A stretch of 64,000 nt of DNA from positions 2,914,001-2,978,000 of the forward strand of contig JAGYVD010000009.1 of the NCBI GenBank assembly GCA_021209875.1, read 5' to 3'. The notes beneath the pieces are model-generated. The model did no database searches, was not told the DNA's origin, and was given only the letters and a program-made list of their open reading frames with translations. Each line of letters begins with the position of its first letter. Position 1 is the first letter of the stretch. A program made the position numbers and the translations under genes. Shown one piece after another: positions 22,784-33,934 of this stretch. Source of the stretch: Rosellinia necatrix (Eukaryota > Ascomycota > Sordariomycetes > Xylariales > Xylariaceae).

Positions 22784-23702
22784 ATGGCACCTCTGATAGG
22801 CCCGCCACGCCCGGTCCCCCACAACGACCACACGCCCACGCCACCTCCAGATCCGCCGTCCTCGTCCTCGTCCTCGTCCTCGCCCTCGTCCTCGTCCCCC
22901 CTACGAGCGGCCGCAGCCGCGGCCGCCGAGGACGCCGGCCCACGCGGCCCAGGTCCGGGTGCGCAACCGGCGGCGCGAGTGGCTGTCCCGCCACCCGTCG
23001 TACGTCCGGTCGCTGGAGCACGAGCTCGCGGACCCGCTGCTCTACGACGCGCTGGTGCGGCGCTTCCAGTCCCCCGAGGAGCGCGAGCGGGAGGGCCGCG
23101 CCAAGGGCTTCGGGCGCGTGCTCGAGGTCGACCTGCTGAGGGGGGAGGCGCGGCTCTCGAGGCTCGAAGGTGGCGCGCCCGCGCAGCCGCATGGGGCGGC
23201 CGACGGCGGCAGGGCGGGCGATGGGAGCCGGCCGGTGTCGGGGGCGGGCTCTACGGACGGCGGCCCCATGTCGGAGCCATCTTGTTCGGGGTCGGCGCAG
23301 GGCGGCGGCGGCGGCGGCGGTGGCGGCCCCGAGCTGAACCCGGCGCTGGATGCGGGGATGAACTGGGAGGAGCTGGAGGCGCTGGAGACGCACGACCTCG
23401 AGAAGCGGTCTGCCCCGCAGACGGCGGAGGAGGGGCGCACGCGCTGGGACGAGTTCTTGCGGCTCCGGTTCGTCGCCGGCAGGGACGACGACTTCCACTA
23501 CCCCGCCGTCGACGAGGACGATGAGTATGACGCGCTCGAGCGGCGTGAGCAGGAGGACGCGTGGTTTGACAACGAGGAGCCGAGCTGGATCGGGGAAAGC
23601 GACGGAGACGAGAGCGGTGATGAAGTGGGATCGAAGGGGGGAGAAAAGAAGACGGAGATCGAGAGACCATTGATAGGCGAGACCGGCGTGCAAGACTTTT
23701 AA
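22784..23702 (+). CDS. CCDC97/DUF2052-family protein, one frame break
   Basis: About 305 residues if one surplus base near the N terminus is disregarded. Translation starts at the ATG at 22784 (MAPLIGPPRP), followed by a Pro and Ser-rich low-complexity segment. The conserved frame begins before VRVRNRRREWLSRHPSYV and continues with ELADPLLYDALVRRFQ, EREREGRAKGFGRVLEVDL, and the C-terminal RWDEFLRLRFVAGRDDDFHY and DNEEPSWIG. These are the hallmarks of the CCDC97 family, a spliceosome-associated protein in metazoa. A poly-Gly stretch and acidic C terminus flank the domain. The conserved frame has no ATG downstream of the stop at 22798-22800, so a frame change is needed; a C6 run at 22896-22901 lies in the interval, and removing one base there opens the frame. 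An alternative is an intron with a poor donor (GTCCCC at about 22821). Confidence 0.75.
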
Positions 23703-24148
23703 TACAGGGGATAGGCCCTTTTCATTTTCTAGAAGGGTAACCTGCTCACTCCACGCCATGAAGCTCCTATCCTCAACCCAATCTACTTCCTTGACGTGTT
23801 ATCCCTCGCTGTTTACCTCTTCAGTCAGAAGTCACCTAAAAGTTACCCGCGACGGCTACGGCTGCTCATCTACTTAATAGCCAACCCGGCCTCCCATAGG
23901 GCTTCTTGTGCGGTAAATAGTATATTACCACGATACACTTATGATTTACTCGTCCACTATAGCTGACTAGGTACTTTCTCTCTGCGCATTCTACTTTGGG
24001 ATTGTCTTTAGTAAGCCGAGTTTATGTGTGGACTTAACTAGTCTATGCGCCAACACTTTCGCAGTTATTAATACTGATGGCGGATGTCACAATACTCAAT
24101 CGTTCTTCGCAACGTAAACCCCGTTCTATAATCCCAACCCTACATGCC
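23703..24148. other. Convergent intergenic region
   Basis: Between the ends of the CCDC97-like gene and the dioxygenase. No feature seen. Confidence 0.5.
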
Positions 24149-25439
24149 TTAATCGAGGTCTGGGACAGGCAGATGATCGACGAGCGTCAAGCTCAGCCCC
24201 AGCTTCTCCAGCGCCTCGCGCGCGAGCCTGTCCCTCAGGGTGCCCGTCTCCTCGTCGGTCGTGAGGACGAAGTCCTGCCTCAGGATCCAGGTGCCCACGG
24301 GCACGCCGTACTCCGCCGCCGTCGCCGCGTCCTCGATCCTCCGCGGCTCGACGATCAGGCTCTTCTTGACGCCGAAGACGGCGTCGGACGTTTCGTAAGG
24401 GTCGCCTCGCATATACAGCGACCTAATTTACCATCCCGCCGGCTATTATTAGTCCTGATCAATTCGCCAAAACCAAAACCATAACCAAAGCCAAAAAAAA
24501 AAAAAAACTAAACGAGCCCTCTATAGTTAGATAATGAACGCGCAGAAAGCAAAACTCACGTGATCAGGTGATCCCACCCCTGCTTCTCGAACATGAAGTG
24601 CAGGTGGGCGGGCCGCCAGGGGTGACGGTCGAGGCGGGCGAGGAGCTTGCCGACGGGGCCGTCGTGGGGGATGGGGTAGCTGACGGGGAGGATGCACTTG
24701 AACCAGAAGCGGCCGTCGGGGCCGCTCTCCATGACGCAGCGCTCGCTGGGCTGGGCGTCGGCGGCGCCGGGGTGCTGGACGTCGTAGTGGCCGGTGCTGT
24801 CGGTCTCCCAGATGTCGACCTTGACGCCGGCCACGGGCGCGCCGCGGGCGTCCTTGATCGAGCAGACGCACAGCAGCGGCTGGCCGGCCGGGTCCGAGGA
24901 CATGTCGGCGCCGTGGCCGAGCGCCGGCGCGTCGTGCGTGTGGAACGGCCCCAGCACCGAGCCCTCGGTCGCGCCCGCCGGCTTCGGGTGGTTGATGCTG
25001 TCGACCAGCAGCGAGAGCCCGAGCACGTCGGAGAGGAGGATGAATTCCTGTTTGTCAAACCGCCCTCCCCTTCCCCTCCCGGGGAATATTATAGGCTTCC
25101 TGTCAGCCAACTGCGCTTCCCAGCCCAATTTTCCGTACCGTGTCGTTTCGTTTTATACATAGATCGCATTTCTGATAAGGTAGTCTCGGATTGACTTACA
25201 TGGCGGACTTCGCTGCTGATCTGACCACACTGCACCAGAAAGTTCAGCCCGGCCATCCACTCCTCGGTGCTGATCCGGGTTTCCCTGGCGAAGTCGTGGA
25301 TATGCGTTACTAGGCGCTCCATTATATACGTCAGGCGCCGGTCACCGCTCTGTGAGTTGATTCTGACCGTGTTGGGCGTGATGTTGTCGATCGTTAGATC
25401 CAGCAATGCTGGCGCCGGTACCTTGTTCGGAGTCGTCAT
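24149..25439 (-). CDS. Intradiol ring-cleavage (catechol/hydroxyquinol) dioxygenase
   Basis: Three exons, 25439-25200, 25047-24560 and 24422-24149, encode 333 residues. Introns are 152 bp (phase 0, GTAAGT...CAG) and 137 bp (phase 2, GTGAGT...TAG). The N-terminal helical part (EWMAGLNFLVQCGQ and EFILLSDVLGLSLLVDSINH) is the dimerisation domain of catechol 1,2-dioxygenases. The catalytic domain shows VDIWETDSTGHYDVQHPG with the first Tyr ligand, PVSYPIPHDGPVG with the second, and RPAHLHFMFEKQGWDH with the two His ligands of non-haem Fe(III). The enzyme opens an aromatic ring between two adjacent hydroxyls in the beta-ketoadipate route; sequence alone does not separate catechol from hydroxyquinol preference. 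Cytosolic, no signal peptide. Single gene without other pathway genes beside it. Very G/C-rich codons. Confidence 0.88.
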
Positions 25440-26832
25440 GTTTTGGACTGGCTGGCGTGCGAATGAATAATAAGAATAATAGCGCTTGGCACTCCCGAAC
25501 GCACTCCCGAACGTACTCCCGAACAATTCAATTGAAGCGTTTAATCGGATATTGGATGGATGCGGGAGGACAGAGATGAACAAGATTGGGAGATGAAGTC
25601 ACGCGGGAATGAGACACACACAGGTCCAGTCGCTGTCTTGTCTTCTACTTATCCAACGGGAACGCCCGAACGGCCGAGTGCTCGGGGCTGAAGCTCGGGA
25701 GGGCATCATTATCATCTTCGACACCGCCTGGGCAATAGCTTAAAAAGAGCACTTATGTAATCCTCGGTCATCAAACAAAGTTCCGCTAAAAAAAGGACCA
25801 TCTCCTCGTAATCCGGCAGTTACCCGACCTGTTCATGGTTAAATGGACTGGCTCCTTCGCAATGCAATGCGGGGAGGGGGGGGGAGAAGTTCAGGGGGAG
25901 AAGTTCACCCGAATTCTTAGCTCTGGCGGCGGACAATAATATACATCGGACGACCGCTGCAGATTCCCGCAAAAAAAGGGACACAAAAGCAGGTAAGATC
26001 CAAAGCCCACGCGAGGGAACAGACTTTGGGGATCTACAGTACAAATCTATTGTAGTGTAATAATAGAGAGAGCTAAAGCCGCACGTCGTCCGAAGCTTCC
26101 ATGCACGGACATTTATGGCGGGGTACACCCGTCTTTACTCTTTACACTCCACTAACTCACTCACTAATGGCGATTCTGGAGTGCCCGCCCACGAGCATGA
26201 GGGGCACTAATGTGCGGAGTAAGGCTTGACTAAGATGCGTAAGCAGCATCATTACAATCCTTAGTGGTTTGAAGTTAGTTACGATTTATGATTTACTGGC
26301 ACTTTGCATATAAGCATTAGGTAGTGGGGAAACAATCTATTAACCGTCAATCCAGGGAAGAAAAGAAAACTACTGTAACTGAACTGTGTTGCATCTTTTC
26401 CTTTTTTCTTTACTTCGCCCTTCTCCTTGTCGGTTTCTTTTTTGTTTCGTTTTTAGGTTTTCTATTTACAAAATTTTTTTTTTTTTTACAGTTTTTATTT
26501 TAGGAGGCAGGGGGTTGGCGATGGCGACAGGGGTTCAAGCACACACGTCACGCGAATAATAGACTGCGTAAATCAGCACACCTATCGCTCATGAATCTGG
26601 TTAGCGATCAACAAAGGGGATCGGATACGGAGGGAGCGTGCGATAACGTTACTATCGGAGTTTGAACCGGAGAGGCTGCATCTCTCGTCTGATGTTCCAG
26701 AGAGGGAGGGGCGGAGGGGGCAACTTAGGACTGCATTGCTTCACAGCACCCCCACCACCCCTTTTTTTTTTTTTTTTCTTTCCTTGTTTTTTTCCTTTTT
26801 TTTTTCCCCCGGGGAAAACCCGGTTGATAAAT
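25440..26832. other. Intergenic region with G and T tracts
   Basis: Upstream of the dioxygenase and downstream of the Pro-rich gene. It contains G-rich runs at about 25870-25902 and T tracts near 26476-26488 and 26761-26777. No gene is supported. Confidence 0.5.
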
Positions 26833-27669
26833 TTACTGGGCGGGTCTGCGACGCGAAGCCAGGTCCGGCAACGGCCGCCGGCGGATGGGGGGCGGGCCTC
26901 GCGGGTCACTCAAGGACCCGGGCTGGCCCGGGAGGGGCGGCGGGTTTCGCGGGTCGGTCACGGACGCGAGCAGGTCCGGGAAGTGGGGCAGCGGCGGCGT
27001 GCCGGCAGGCGGCGGCGGCAGCGGTCGCAGCGGCGCCGGGAAGAAGAAAGGGGGGCGGGCTGCGGCCGGGACGTAAAGCGTCGGGGCGGGGAGCGGCCCG
27101 CGCGCTACTGCGGCGGGGGTCGGCTGGGGGACGGCGTAGGACTGGGGGTAGTGGCGGTGGTAGTGCTGCTGGCTCGCGTATGCCCACCGGGGTGGATAGT
27201 AGTACCCCGCGGGAGGCGGCGCATTCACCACCGCCGGTGGCGGCGGCGGCGGCGGCGGCGGGCGGGCGCTTGTTGTCTGGTCTATGGCCTCGCCTGGGAT
27301 GAGGGCCAGAGCCGCGCGGGCGACGGCCGCCAGATCGGCGTACTGGCCTATGCCGTCGCCTGTGGCGAGAGAAGGACGAGCAGGGATTGGTTCGGGCGGA
27401 TGGCTCGGCTCATCCTCCTCGCTGTCACAGGCAGAGTCGTCGCTGCTGATGATGACGCCCGCCAGGCGCGCCCTGGCGATCCTCTTCTCTCTCTTGCGCT
27501 TCCGCTCTGCGATCGCCTCGGGTGAGAAGAACAATGCTGCATCTGAGCTGTCGGGTGGTTGTTGTTGTGATTGTCCCGCGGGGTTACTCACCTGCGCATT
27601 GCTTGAGGAGGCTTCTCCGCTTGCCGGGCTGCCGCTCGCCTGTTTACTTTTTCGCCTTCCGCCAGCCAT
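26833..27669 (-). CDS. Proline-rich low-complexity hypothetical protein
   Basis: Not recognised. An open frame of 278 residues from the ATG at 27669 (MAGGRRKSK). The N part is Ser/Gln-rich, then a basic helix ERKRKREKRIARARLAGV (about residues 75-92), an acidic patch SDDSACDSEEDEP, and a long Pro/Ala/Tyr-rich C-terminal half with a run of nine prolines and several PPP/PAP stretches. A GTGAGT donor inside the frame (after the codons for AQ near residue 27) could mark a small in-frame intron of about 45 bp, which would not change the frame. The length and consistent codon bias argue for a real gene, but compositional bias also makes a long chance frame possible. Perhaps a nuclear or RNA-associated protein, from composition alone. 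Confidence 0.4.
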   Translation of the reverse strand: MAGGRRKSKQASGSPASGEASSSNAQVSNPAGQSQQQPPDSSDAALFFSPEAIAERKRKREKRIARARLAGVIISSDDSACDSEEDEPSHPPEPIPARPSLATGDGIGQYADLAAVARAALALIPGEAIDQTTSARPPPPPPPPPAVVNAPPPAGYYYPPRWAYASQQHYHRHYPQSYAVPQPTPAAVARGPLPAPTLYVPAAARPPFFFPAPLRPLPPPPAGTPPLPHFPDLLASVTDPRNPPPLPGQPGSLSDPRGPPPIRRRPLPDLASRRRPAQ

Positions 27670-28296
27670 GGTAGGTAACACTCCTGAGTCGGGATAAATA
27701 CCCCTTTGCAGTTCCGGTCTGAACGATCTCTTCTCCAAACTTTCAGGGGTTGGTTGTGTGCGTGTGTGTGTCCTGTCCGTTTATGCAGGTCGTCTCGTCG
27801 TGGTAGTTGGAGGCGATCTATACCCTGGCTTGAGGTGGTACCGCTTGAGTATGAAAAGGAGGATATTTCGGCTTTGTCGCTCTATTTATAAGATCGGACG
27901 AGAAAGGATTGTTTGGCCCGGGGTAAACATGGAGACGGGGAACAAAGAGCAAGTTTACATACTCATTCACGATATTAATTCACCATGTTCGTTTTGCGGA
28001 TTCATGTAGTTTTTGCAGTTACAGACAGCTGTAGAGTTTGAATGGATCATACAGCAAGCCGGGAAAACGACAAGAGTGTGGACCAAGCTTAGGTTGTCTC
28101 TTTTCAAGGGGTCGAGAAAAGCGACACAAATGACATGTGCCTATGGCTCATCCTATTGTTCTGCGGGTATCTCACAGCGTAAAACATGACATGAAATGAT
28201 GAAATATACATTATCCGACCCATGATAAATAGTCCGGTGGTATCTAAAACGCACAACAATGACAAATCCCAATATTCAACCTGATGATGCCTGGCC
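27670..28296. other. Intergenic region, nothing recognised
   Basis: No gene, repeat or regulatory motif that I can support. Confidence 0.5.
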
Positions 28297-29885
28297 CTAT
28301 TCGCGTTGTGATACGGAAACTGTAAAATTCTTCGAGACCATTATGCCGCCAGTCTGTTCTGTACCTGTAGTCTGTACGGGTTCGACTAACGCGGTCTCTG
28401 ACCCGCTTGTCGAGTCGGCGTCTCGGTCTATGCTCTTCGACCTCGAGCCCAGCGTCCGGTGGCCCTTCCCTCTTCTATCGGCTGAGACCTTCACTTGCCG
28501 CTGGGCGCCGTTCATGTCGCTCAGTTCGAACGGGTCTGGAATTTCCGTCTCGAGCGGATTAAAATTCCGCTTTTGAGGATCAACACGACGGGCGAGGCTC
28601 GAGCCGTACGTGTGCGTATGAGCCCCTCCGGCGTAGGGGTAGGAAGCAGTGAAGGTGCCGCCCCCTTTACCAGGCCATACTCTGGCGAAGAACGAGTACA
28701 ACATGGGAAGGCTGACACAGAGGATTGTTTCGGGTGGCTCTAAAGCGGCTAGAAAGGTAGAAGGAACGCTGTGAAATGAGAAATCGTCGTGGTAGTTAAT
28801 GGTGACAATATAGGCGAGACGGACAGTCGACGTTGCTGTTACGCTGCGATTGACAAATGTGTTAGCGGTTTAGGGGTAGGTATGGGGGGTGTCGCTTGGC
28901 ATAAGTATACCTCAAGCCCGCCGCAAATAGCCACGAGAGTCGGAGCTTTTGTGTGCGTTCCATCTTCAACTTCCAGATGATAGGTAGGGGTACCACGAGT
29001 GCCAAGATGTCGGTAAAGATAGACCAAACGCAGACTGCCACATAAAGTGGTTGCTACACATTTCCTGTTAGAATAGGGCTTGCGTAGATTTAATTCGACG
29101 CGGTCGGTGGGGAACTCGTTGAATAAATCAAGGCGAGGGAGATATGACCGGGCCAGGATGTCCACGTACGCGATCACCACAATTTTCAAGTCCGTTCCAT
29201 TCCCACATTTTGTGAAGTGGGCGGCAGAAGAGGAACTGCCATAAAACAAGGGCGATCGACCCGAGCGAGACCGCAAGAATACACCCTTTTGTGAGCCGGG
29301 CGATAGATTTGTTGTTGAACAACTTTAGGTAAAAGAACAGGGCACTCAGTTTGCCCAGGTTCATGCTGATGATGTGTAAGAGCTCGAAGCTGAAGAGAAC
29401 CTAGCGCCGTGATGAGTTTCAATAAATCCTGTCATTGGATCGCACGGGTAGCAACCGCTCTGGAGCTTTCGCTCTGTGGAATGACGCACCTTGGGGATCG
29501 AGAACTGGTTGGGGGCGGGTACGGTTTGAGCATGGTGACCTAAACCGCCGAATACCACTTCATATGCCATCCAACGTTAGAATGCCCGTTCGTTCTGTCC
29601 CGGCCGACCCAGAAAGGTAGTATACGCACAAAGTCCAAACAGGGCTATTTGCCCAAACGAAAATAGCGCAGCAGCGAAGACTAATACATCGTCCCAGCCA
29701 AGTTTTATTGCTATGTAAAAGCGCGATACCACGCGCAGCACGAGAGTGACTAAGACGAGAAAGGTGACCACGATGCTCGCAATAAACAGCCTCAAGGACA
29801 GCTCAACCGGCACAACTGTTACATATGTCGGCCCCGGTGGTGGACGCGGTAACGGCGATTCGGTTGGGAGGACCGGAGAGGACAT
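28297..29885 (-). pseudogene. SAT4/PTH11-like integral membrane protein pseudogene
   Basis: Decayed member of the large fungal SAT4 (rhodopsin-like, PTH11-type) seven-helix family. The start is at 29885 (MSSPVLPTE), followed by a first membrane helix, RFYIAIKLGWDDVLVFAA and a second helix. The frame then meets a TAA at about 29577-29579, just before WMAYEVVFGGLGHH, where the family has no break; CAA to TAA is the simplest origin. A sound intron (29489-29401, donor GTGCGT, acceptor TAG) joins SIPK to VLFSFELLHIISMNLGKL, followed by SALFFYLKLFNNKSIARL and FCRPLHKMWEWNG. After ENCGD the frame shifts by one, continuing with IAYVDIL, a scrambled membrane helix, RLVYLYRHLGT and a degenerate YHLEVEDGTH, where the family has Trp for Gly. 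A nonsense codon, a frameshift and an eroded helix together indicate a dead gene. A hydrophilic tail runs to 28297. Confidence 0.72.
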
Positions 29886-32800
29886 CGTGAGCCTATTCTT
29901 GGCTACTCTGACAAGAGACTTTCCTTCCCATCGATTGGTAACTGGATATGCTGATTCGGCGCGTTTGCGCTTCGCTGAGGGGAAGCTTGACAGAGGACAA
30001 TGCCAAAAATCCGGGGCGATTTCCTCAAGGGGCGTATAATAAGTATCGATTAGACGGGTACAGTCAACCAGCGACGGGGCCAGTCGGCTGGGGACCGCTG
30101 GCTACATATGTCTCAACAACCGGCACCGTGGGAGATCTAGAGGTCGCCGCACGGGGCGCCCGTCTGCCAAGGGATATGCAAAGAAGTATCGTTGTGTCGT
30201 CCTCACTAGACGAATTCGTGTACAGTTCGACCTAACACTCCTTAGTATAGACTACAGACGGGAGACAGAGGACGCTGTGCAGTAGTGAGTTGGCCTAGAA
30301 GGGTAAGGATCTGATCTCAGCTTCTCGGAACGGCAAAGTCGCTCTGTTGAGCTGACAGCCAGTGCCCACTCGACTCTGTAATCAACGCTCCCGCCCATGG
30401 ACATCGAACCCGGGGCAGAGGATAGAGCAGCGCGCGCCCGCCTGCGCGCCAAGTAACCCGTATTCTTCATGATATCCAAGACAGCGGTTGTTTGTGCCGT
30501 CTCAACAACACGCCTTCGTTGGCAGATGCAGCGTTTCGGATACAGTTGCCCAAAACTTCCCGAGCACCTACACTACATCGCAGGGTTGCATCGTATGTAT
30601 GAAGGCAGAGACCGAGACAGTCCGCAGTCCCCCGATGTCGTACTGCCCACGCCGGACCGGGGGGACCTTGGGGAGGGAGTGCTAGCGCATCTAGATCCGA
30701 TGCAAGGATGGCACATCATCATCAAAGCAAACATGCATAGTACATGAGGTCGGTTAGTTTCATGCCGCTTGCTTGGCCTGCGCTGCTGTCTATGTAATAC
30801 ATACCCCAGGTACCCCAGTCGGCGTGAGTGCACAATGCCAGGACCTGCTCTGTATGTACGCCAGGAAGGCCAGTTGGAACCAGTGTCACCGTAGCAGATG
30901 TTCCGTTCAAATCAGCGAGGCGTAACACGGCCGGCGCGCGCGCGCGCGACTCAGGGCCTCGCTCGGAATCGGATGGCATTCATTCACCTACCCCGACCCC
31001 TGCCTCCCTACCTCCCTACCTCCCTCCCTGCCTCCCTGCCTCCCTCGAGGCCATCTGTGGTCACTGCCTGTGAGGTACGTAGTGTAGGTGGGCAAGGAAG
31101 TAAGTAGTGTAGGTGGGCAGGTGGGCAGGTAGGCACACCAACAGACGTCCAGGTCAGGTACCTCGAGAGTCTCGGCCTCGACTTGAATTGTCGACATTAA
31201 CGCCGGCACCTATTTGAGGAAACAAACCAGGTGTTTCGGGAAAGGGAAGAAGTGAGCGGCAGGACAGACACGGTATAGTTCGATGAAGACCCCTGTTGGC
31301 GTAGAATTCTTCCAGGGGTTCTAGCGTCCTCTAACCTGGGGAGGTAAGCACTATGCCTTAGTTACCTTAAGCAGGTACACCTCTGGAGTGCAAGTATGAT
31401 CGTTATCAAACATTTCCGAGGTACTTTCTCTAAGGTTTTCTGCTAAGAACTGAGTTTGCGCTAGTTAATTAGAGATTACAACTGGGTCTGACAATTGTTA
31501 GCGCAGCGCTAGGGATCAAGCTCCACTGCCTAAGTTGTGCTTATCCTCAGACAGACTCAGGCTCGGTCACTCGTCCTTGTTAGCAGGTGTCTCCGGCCGC
31601 TATAGCAGGCGCTGTAGCAAGTCGAAACCGTTGTATAATGCCGCACGAGGACGCTGACTGTTAATTCTACAGAGTAGCAGCGGCGGGATGGGAGGGGGCG
31701 AATTGATCGGCCTCGTCAGCCTCTCGAATCCGTCAATCCTTTTACCAGAAGCGTGCAAGCACGTTTCTGCGCCGGGCAGGCAATTCGCGTCCTGACTACT
31801 ACGTACTGACCTGTGGGGGAAGACTTAGATCGGTAGGTATTCCCCATCTCATCTCGCAGTCCAGGACGATGATGCCACCATTACTTGCGTTGGATCCGGG
31901 TATATATCTAGTGTGAACCTTCTATTGACGAAGCTAATGGAATTTTTCCAAAGTTGGTGGTTCGGTCGAGCCCTATCCGGGCGCTCCTTAGGCCCCCTTC
32001 GGCCCCAAACTGTGCCATCAAAGCCGTCTTATTAAAGATAGTCAATTCAGCTTCTCTGAGATAAAGGGGTGGCGAGTAGCCCAGATAGCACACACCAGCC
32101 TCATTCTGCTAAGTGTTCGCTTTCGATAGTTCATTCTAATATGCATGCATCTGTCGTGGAGTCGAGCGTTCGTTTGCACGGTCTTCGAGGCTGAACAAAT
32201 GTTCAATCGGTCCAAGCTTTCTAACGGGCGTTCGTTTCAAGCTTTGTGGCTGGCCAAGCACTCACCCTAGATCTGTGTTGGAAGCTTTCCAGAGGCTTAG
32301 AAAGAACCATGGTTGAGCAATAGTTTATCTCCCCCAGTCTCTCTCGTCATCGTCCGGGGCACCAGATCCAAGGTCCAACAACTATTGGTCCAACAACCAT
32401 TGGTACCAGGGCCACGGTGGTTCTTACACACCACCAATAGTTAGTATATTTTGGTTCGTAGGGCGATGGGGTTCTTCAATACAATGTTCCTATTGGTTAC
32501 ATCCATCGACCTCAGCCAAAGGAGCGCCCAAAGGAACATCTTCCTATAACTCCAAGTAAGCCCTTAATATTAGATCTTCTCACATCATCGTTCCTGCGTA
32601 ATTACCTCGTGGGGAACCCGAGGTATATACTAGGAGCTGTTGGAATCTCCTGGGAATTTAGTGGCCGTTCCCGGGTTCCCCGAAACGATCTAGAAATAAC
32701 CCGTATTTCTCTCGATATCATATCGAGGTTAGCAACTCGAGCAGAGCACCTAAGCCTCAGCAGCCGTTAGGATTAGTTTGTTCCCTAATTTCATTAGTAC

Positions 32801-33838
32801 ACTGCGCCAGTCACCACGCCTCTGGACGCGTGCACTACACTAGCCTCAGGCGTCAGGCGCCAACCCGGCGGACTGGACTATTGATATATTATTAACTAGG
32901 GTTATCATGTGATCGTGTTAGTGAGCATGTCGGTTGATTACGCATGACGTTCATCAGCCGCAAAAGTCCCAAGCCTTCTGATTCGGTTTCAAGGGACCAA
33001 ATGTTTTAAGCTTCTTACCTCATCAGCCGGGAGGGAGAGAACGTTACATGATCAGTTCGTGGGGAATATCCAAACGAGATACCGCATTCGCAGCTCAGGT
33101 GGAATGCGGTAGGTGTCAGCGACCATGGTTTGAAGCCTTTACCAACTTGGCGGTAGCATCCACACTTCACCCACATTTAGACCACACGGGTCAAGGATCA
33201 ACCTACGCTAGCCGGTTATGTTAGATGTTTAACAGCGCTCCGGCAGTTGAAAGGGGGCCCAGTAAGACCGAAAGTTACCAAACTGGCACCTATTCGGAAG
33301 GTATACCCCTAGCTTCAAACCACTACCGACGTGTAGCCGAAAAGCGATCCTCGAGGTTGTTGATGCTCTGCCTCCATCTGTGGCGTCAGGATGGATGAAT
33401 TGCTCACAGGACCAACCCTGGTTGTGGCACAACTTTGCGCAATCATGGACCGTAAGCCGTCCCATATTAGAAAGAAGGAAGATAGAAAAACAGCGGGGGG
33501 CTGCAAACGAGAGATGTGAGATTTCCAGCTATATATGGATTTTTTTTTTTTTTTGCAGCGATGCCGTCTCCCTGGCCAAGCCGAGTGTCTCCTTTTTGGA
33601 CCAAATCATGAAGACTCAAGCTGCCTGTATAGGAAGGAGAGTGGGTTCACGAGGCTATATGAAGGAGGCAGAAATGCATCAGGATGAAGGGAAAGGCAGT
33701 GATCTGCAATGGAGAAGTCTTTAGAATTCCTGTCGAGTGTCATGAGATCTCTTGGGACGTGGGATGCAGCGAAAGGAGGATGTTCCTCGCATGTTACCAT
33801 CACCACGTTGCAGTAGGCACCTCATAATGCAGGAGGTC
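29886..33838. other. Gene-poor intergenic region
   Basis: No recognisable gene over about 4 kb. Features seen are an alternating (GC)n tract at about 30932-30947 that could adopt Z-DNA, a CCTCCCTA/CCTCCCTG repeat at about 31005-31045, a 10-bp inverted repeat AACTATTGGT (32380-32389)/ACCAATAGTT (32433-32442), and a TGTTGGAATC word near 32637 of the sort found at LTR ends. Confidence 0.5.
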
Positions 33839-33847
33839 TATATAAAG
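33839..33847 (+). promoter_or_regulatory. TATA box of the subtilase gene
   Basis: TATATAAAG, 88-96 bp upstream of the start codon at 33935, in a typical core-promoter position. Confidence 0.6.
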
Positions 33848-33874
33848 ACACAGCTCTCAGCCCGCGAGGTCAAA

Positions 33875-33910
33875 ATGGAAGTGTTATCTCACGAAGCTTC
33901 GAGTAGTTGA
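33875..33910 (+). promoter_or_regulatory. Upstream ORF before the subtilase
   Basis: An 11-codon ORF plus stop (ATG at 33875, TGA ending 33910) in the context CAAAATGG, 24 bp before the main ATG. Whether it lies in the transcript depends on the start site, expected about 30 bp after the TATA box. Confidence 0.4.
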
Positions 33911-33934
33911 ATCAGGAACTCAGGCACCATCAAG

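Noticed and set aside
30480..30979. Minus-strand ORF with a GTATGT donor and a long open continuation
   Set aside because: The protein has no recognisable motif and the acceptor choice was arbitrary; chance open frames are expected.
33229..33465. Minus-strand ORF with a CAKLCHNQGWSCEQF segment resembling a PAN/Apple motif
   Set aside because: Short, no signal peptide or supporting exons, and only a partial cysteine pattern.
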